NCBI GenBank assembly: GCA_003222065.1
Contig: QHUV01000144.1
Span: forward strand, 1-6,238
DNA length: 6,238 nt
Source: Gemmatimonadota bacterium
GTDB taxonomy: Bacteria > Gemmatimonadota > Gemmatimonadetes > Gemmatimonadales > Gemmatimonadaceae
Direction of reading: 5' to 3'
The notes beneath the pieces are model-generated. The model was not told the DNA's origin and made no database searches. It was given only the letters and a program-made list of their open reading frames with translations. Positions 4,369 to 6,238 of the stretch are shown in pieces. Within the stretch, counting starts at the first letter, position 1; the number at the start of each line of letters is the position of its first letter. The position numbers and the translations under genes are program-made.

Positions 4369-5874
4369 TCATTCCCTGTACGTCTCGAAAAACCCGTAGC
4401 CCTCGGCGCGGATTGACCGACCACTGATCCGCCCCTCGAGCCGCGCTTTGCCCTTCATCTGCACGAAGTACGGTCGGGCGATCCGGCGCGCATTCATGTA
4501 GTCGCCGCGCTCGATCAGCGGGCGACGCGTGTCCGTCACCGATGCATCCTCCACGTTCACCGTGATGTGAAGCGTATCGTCACCGCGCGCATCGAACAGC
4601 TCGGCGCGGCGCGGGACACGTATGCCGGAAACGCCGGTGCCGGCGTCGTCAGTATAGACGATCGTGCGCGGCCGAAACACGCGCAGAAATCCGAGCGAAT
4701 CGACGACGTAGACGAAGAGCGGCTGCGACGCCGCGATGCTGTCGGGGGGCTCGACACGACCATACAGAATCGCGAACGGTCCGGCGCGCGCCGCTCCCCA
4801 CTCCCAGCTCACGCCGCGCCACACGCCCCAATTGTGATCGTGGTACGCCTGGACGCCGCGCAGCTGCTCGCAGCCTAACGACCGGCCTTCTTCGCCCACG
4901 CAAAGGCGCCCGTCCGCGTCGGCACGCAACGCCGGAACCACGTAGCCCGATACCACTTCACCACTCGAGAGCGCGGCACCGGGAAAATACGCACCCGGGC
5001 TCGGACTGACGGCCAGATCGATCTCGACGACGCCGGCTCCGTGCTCTTCGCGCGCGCGCGCGTGGACCGCGTAGCGACCATCTGGCAGCACGCGCACCGT
5101 CGATTGGCCAATCGTTACGTCGGCGTGCGTCGTCGAGAACTGGACGTCGTTCGAGGGCGCGGCAGCGACGAATCGCCGCGAGCGTCCACCCTGCTCGTGC
5201 AGCGTCACCAGTACCTGTCCACCCCATCGGCCCCGCGGGACGAGGCCACCGACGATGAACGACACATACGCCCAGCGCTTATGGTCGGCGGAGAACACGT
5301 TGAAGTAATGCCATTCCCCCCATGTCGAATCGTTGAGCGCGCTCGACGGGGGTAGATGGAATCGATCGATGTCATGCCGTAATTCGGCGGGCGTTGGATC
5401 GCGCCAGCGACGATCGAGATCGTCGTCCTCCCATCTCCCGCTCGCGAGCTCGGCGTTGCCGGCGACGGCGCGACTGAGAGAAGGAATCTCACCCGTGGCT
5501 TCGACAGCGATTTCTCGCCCGTTAGGCAGCCGCAGATAGAGAAGTTTGGAATCGATCTGCGGCGCCGCGGCAGTGATCGACGACGAGAGACGGGGCGCCG
5601 CCAGCAACTGACGGTAGATGAATCTCGCGTGGTCGATGGAGAAGAACATGCCGCCCAGGCCGCCCGTCTTAAGTACCTCGACGTCGATTCCCTCTGGGAG
5701 CACCGTTACCTGTCCGCCGCCGACCAGGCGCTCCTGTCGCGCCTGCGCGAGCAGCGCCTCCCCGATCGATAGTAAGACGATCATGACGGCCACGCCGAGG
5801 CTGTAGCCGAGGAGCAAAAACAACGACCGCCACGGTCGCAGCACGAAGTTGCGGAGTGCGATCAGCGTTATCAT
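4369..5874 (-). CDS. FtsX/MacB-type N-terminal helix fused to CrtC/AttH-like lipocalin domain (ABC transporter-associated)
   Basis: This is a 501-aa protein. Residues 1-45 are typical of an FtsX/MacB-type permease start: an amphipathic ALRNFVLRPWRS stretch, then one membrane helix (about 17-43). Residues 50-170 resemble the first part of a MacB periplasmic domain. From about residue 185 the sequence changes to a CrtC/AttH-like double lipocalin: G-E-W-H-Y-F-N (186-192) and the hallmark A-Y-H-D-H-N-W-G (343-350), followed by W-E-W-G. A Cys pair (C325, C335) sits in the exported part. No further membrane helices follow, so the permease's usual C-terminal three-helix bundle is missing. AttH-like lipocalins are commonly encoded beside LolCDE-type ABC transporters, and this gene overlaps the ATPase gene by 4 bp (ATGA, 5871-5874). 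The likely role is a membrane-tethered periplasmic component handling a lipid-like substrate. Carotenoid hydratase activity is possible from the fold but not supported by the context. Confidence 0.75.
   Translation of the reverse strand: MITLIALRNFVLRPWRSLFLLLGYSLGVAVMIVLLSIGEALLAQARQERLVGGGQVTVLPEGIDVEVLKTGGLGGMFFSIDHARFIYRQLLAAPRLSSSITAAAPQIDSKLLYLRLPNGREIAVEATGEIPSLSRAVAGNAELASGRWEDDDLDRRWRDPTPAELRHDIDRFHLPPSSALNDSTWGEWHYFNVFSADHKRWAYVSFIVGGLVPRGRWGGQVLVTLHEQGGRSRRFVAAAPSNDVQFSTTHADVTIGQSTVRVLPDGRYAVHARAREEHGAGVVEIDLAVSPSPGAYFPGAALSSGEVVSGYVVPALRADADGRLCVGEEGRSLGCEQLRGVQAYHDHNWGVWRGVSWEWGAARAGPFAILYGRVEPPDSIAASQPLFVYVVDSLGFLRVFRPRTIVYTDDAGTGVSGIRVPRRAELFDARGDDTLHITVNVEDASVTDTRRPLIERGDYMNARRIARPYFVQMKGKARLEGRISGRSIRAEGYGFFETYRE
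5049..5064. repeat. (CG)7TG alternating purine-pyrimidine tract
   Basis: A 16-base alternating run inside the lipocalin-fusion gene codes for H-A-R-A-R. It could adopt Z-DNA or slip during replication. A 2-bp change would frameshift the gene. Nothing else marks it as functional. Confidence 0.5.
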
Positions 5875-6238
5875 CGAAGCTGCTCGTCGACAATCAGTCC
5901 ATCGCGCATGTGCACCACGCGTCGCGCCGCCAGCGCGAGAACTTCGTCGTGAGTGACGACAACCAGCGTCGTGCCATCGCGGTTCAATCGATCGAAGAGC
6001 GCGATCACATCGGCTCCAGTGGTGGCATCGAGCTCGCCCGTTGGCTCGTCCGCGAGGAGGAGGGCCGGCCTGTTCGCCAGAGCGCGCGCAATGGCGACGC
6101 GTTGCTGCTCGCCGCCCGACAGCTCGGTCGGACGATGACCGCTTCGCCCGCGCAAGTCGACGTAGTCCAGCAACTCGGTCGCCCGCCGACGCCGCTCTTC
6201 CCTTCGCATCCCTGCTTCCGCCATCGGTAACTCAACGT
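5871..6238 (-). CDS. LolD/MacB-type ABC transporter ATPase, C-terminal part (cut by right edge)
   Basis: The visible 121 codons begin inside a V-E-L-P-M segment, where this subfamily usually reads N-V-E-L-P. They continue through the ABC signature LSGGEQQR (plus positions 6099-6122), Walker B A-L-L-L-A-D-E-P, the D-loop T-G-E-L-D and the H-loop V-V-T-H-D. The ATG at 6224 is internal, because the frame stays open to the window edge. Walker A and the Q-loop lie outside. The E-L-P, TGELD and short C-terminus (V-H-M-R-D-G) place it with LolD/MacB/FtsE-like ATPases, which drive mechanotransmission or extraction of substrates rather than classical import. Its stop overlaps the start of the next gene, so the two are probably one operon and one complex. 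A complete permease is expected beyond the right edge. Confidence 0.92.
   Translation of the reverse strand, partial: VELPMAEAGMRREERRRRATELLDYVDLRGRSGHRPTELSGGEQQRVAIARALANRPALLLADEPTGELDATTGADVIALFDRLNRDGTTLVVVTHDEVLALAARRVVHMRDGLIVDEQLR

Noticed and set aside
5049..5064. Phase-variation switch at the (CG)7 tract
   Set aside because: The frame is intact and a short CG run within Arg/Ala codons is expected in GC-rich DNA; there is no sign of variants.
4369..5874. Carotenoid biosynthesis (true CrtC hydratase) assignment
   Set aside because: No carotenoid genes are nearby, and the fusion to a permease-type helix and coupling to an ABC ATPase point to an AttH-like transport role.
1..6238. CRISPR arrays, insertion sequences, tRNA/rRNA genes, attachment sites
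   Set aside because: No direct-repeat arrays, transposase motifs, terminal inverted repeats or tRNA-like cloverleaf sequences were seen on either strand.

Overview
The window is GC-rich and almost entirely coding. It looks like a chromosomal segment of an uncultured or little-studied bacterium. Several things suggest Gemmatimonadota: gene style, mostly absent Shine-Dalgarno sites, and a recurring CGTTAGG word. That assignment is an inference, and no rRNA or marker gene is present to confirm it. I see no mobile element, CRISPR array, tRNA or rRNA.

Left block, minus strand, read from about 3644 down to 1. The order is a DUF72 (YecE-like) protein, a 395-aa polytopic membrane protein, a 502-aa membrane-anchored periplasmic protein, and the first 24 codons of a SURF1-like assembly protein cut by the left edge. 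The gaps are 7 bp, a 4-bp ATGA overlap, and 34 bp, so this is probably one transcript. The main result of the window is here. The 395-aa protein carries the metal-site signatures of subunit C of copper membrane monooxygenases (CuMMO: particulate methane and ammonia monooxygenase), namely D-x3-H-x12-H followed by D-x3-H-x13-H. Its second half resembles subunit A of the same enzymes. The 502-aa protein has the layout of subunit B: signal peptide, beta domain, two membrane helices, then a periplasmic part. Here that periplasmic part holds two H...HLHP modules. Together they look like a compact, divergent two-gene CuMMO-like enzyme with C and A fused. The substrate is unknown. A SURF1-like gene alongside would fit a respiratory or copper-oxidase neighbourhood.

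Middle, plus strand, 3736-4356. This is a 206-aa glycine-zipper protein of unknown function, divergent from the DUF72 gene across a 91-bp intergenic region.

Right block, minus strand, 6238 down to 4369. The 3' two-fifths or so of a LolD/MacB-type ABC ATPase gene runs off the right edge. It is followed, with a 4-bp overlap, by a 501-aa protein that joins one FtsX/MacB-type membrane helix to a CrtC/AttH-like lipocalin domain. The pair probably belongs to a lipid or lipoprotein-type export system whose full permease lies outside the window. This block converges on the glycine-zipper gene with only 12 bp between stop codons.
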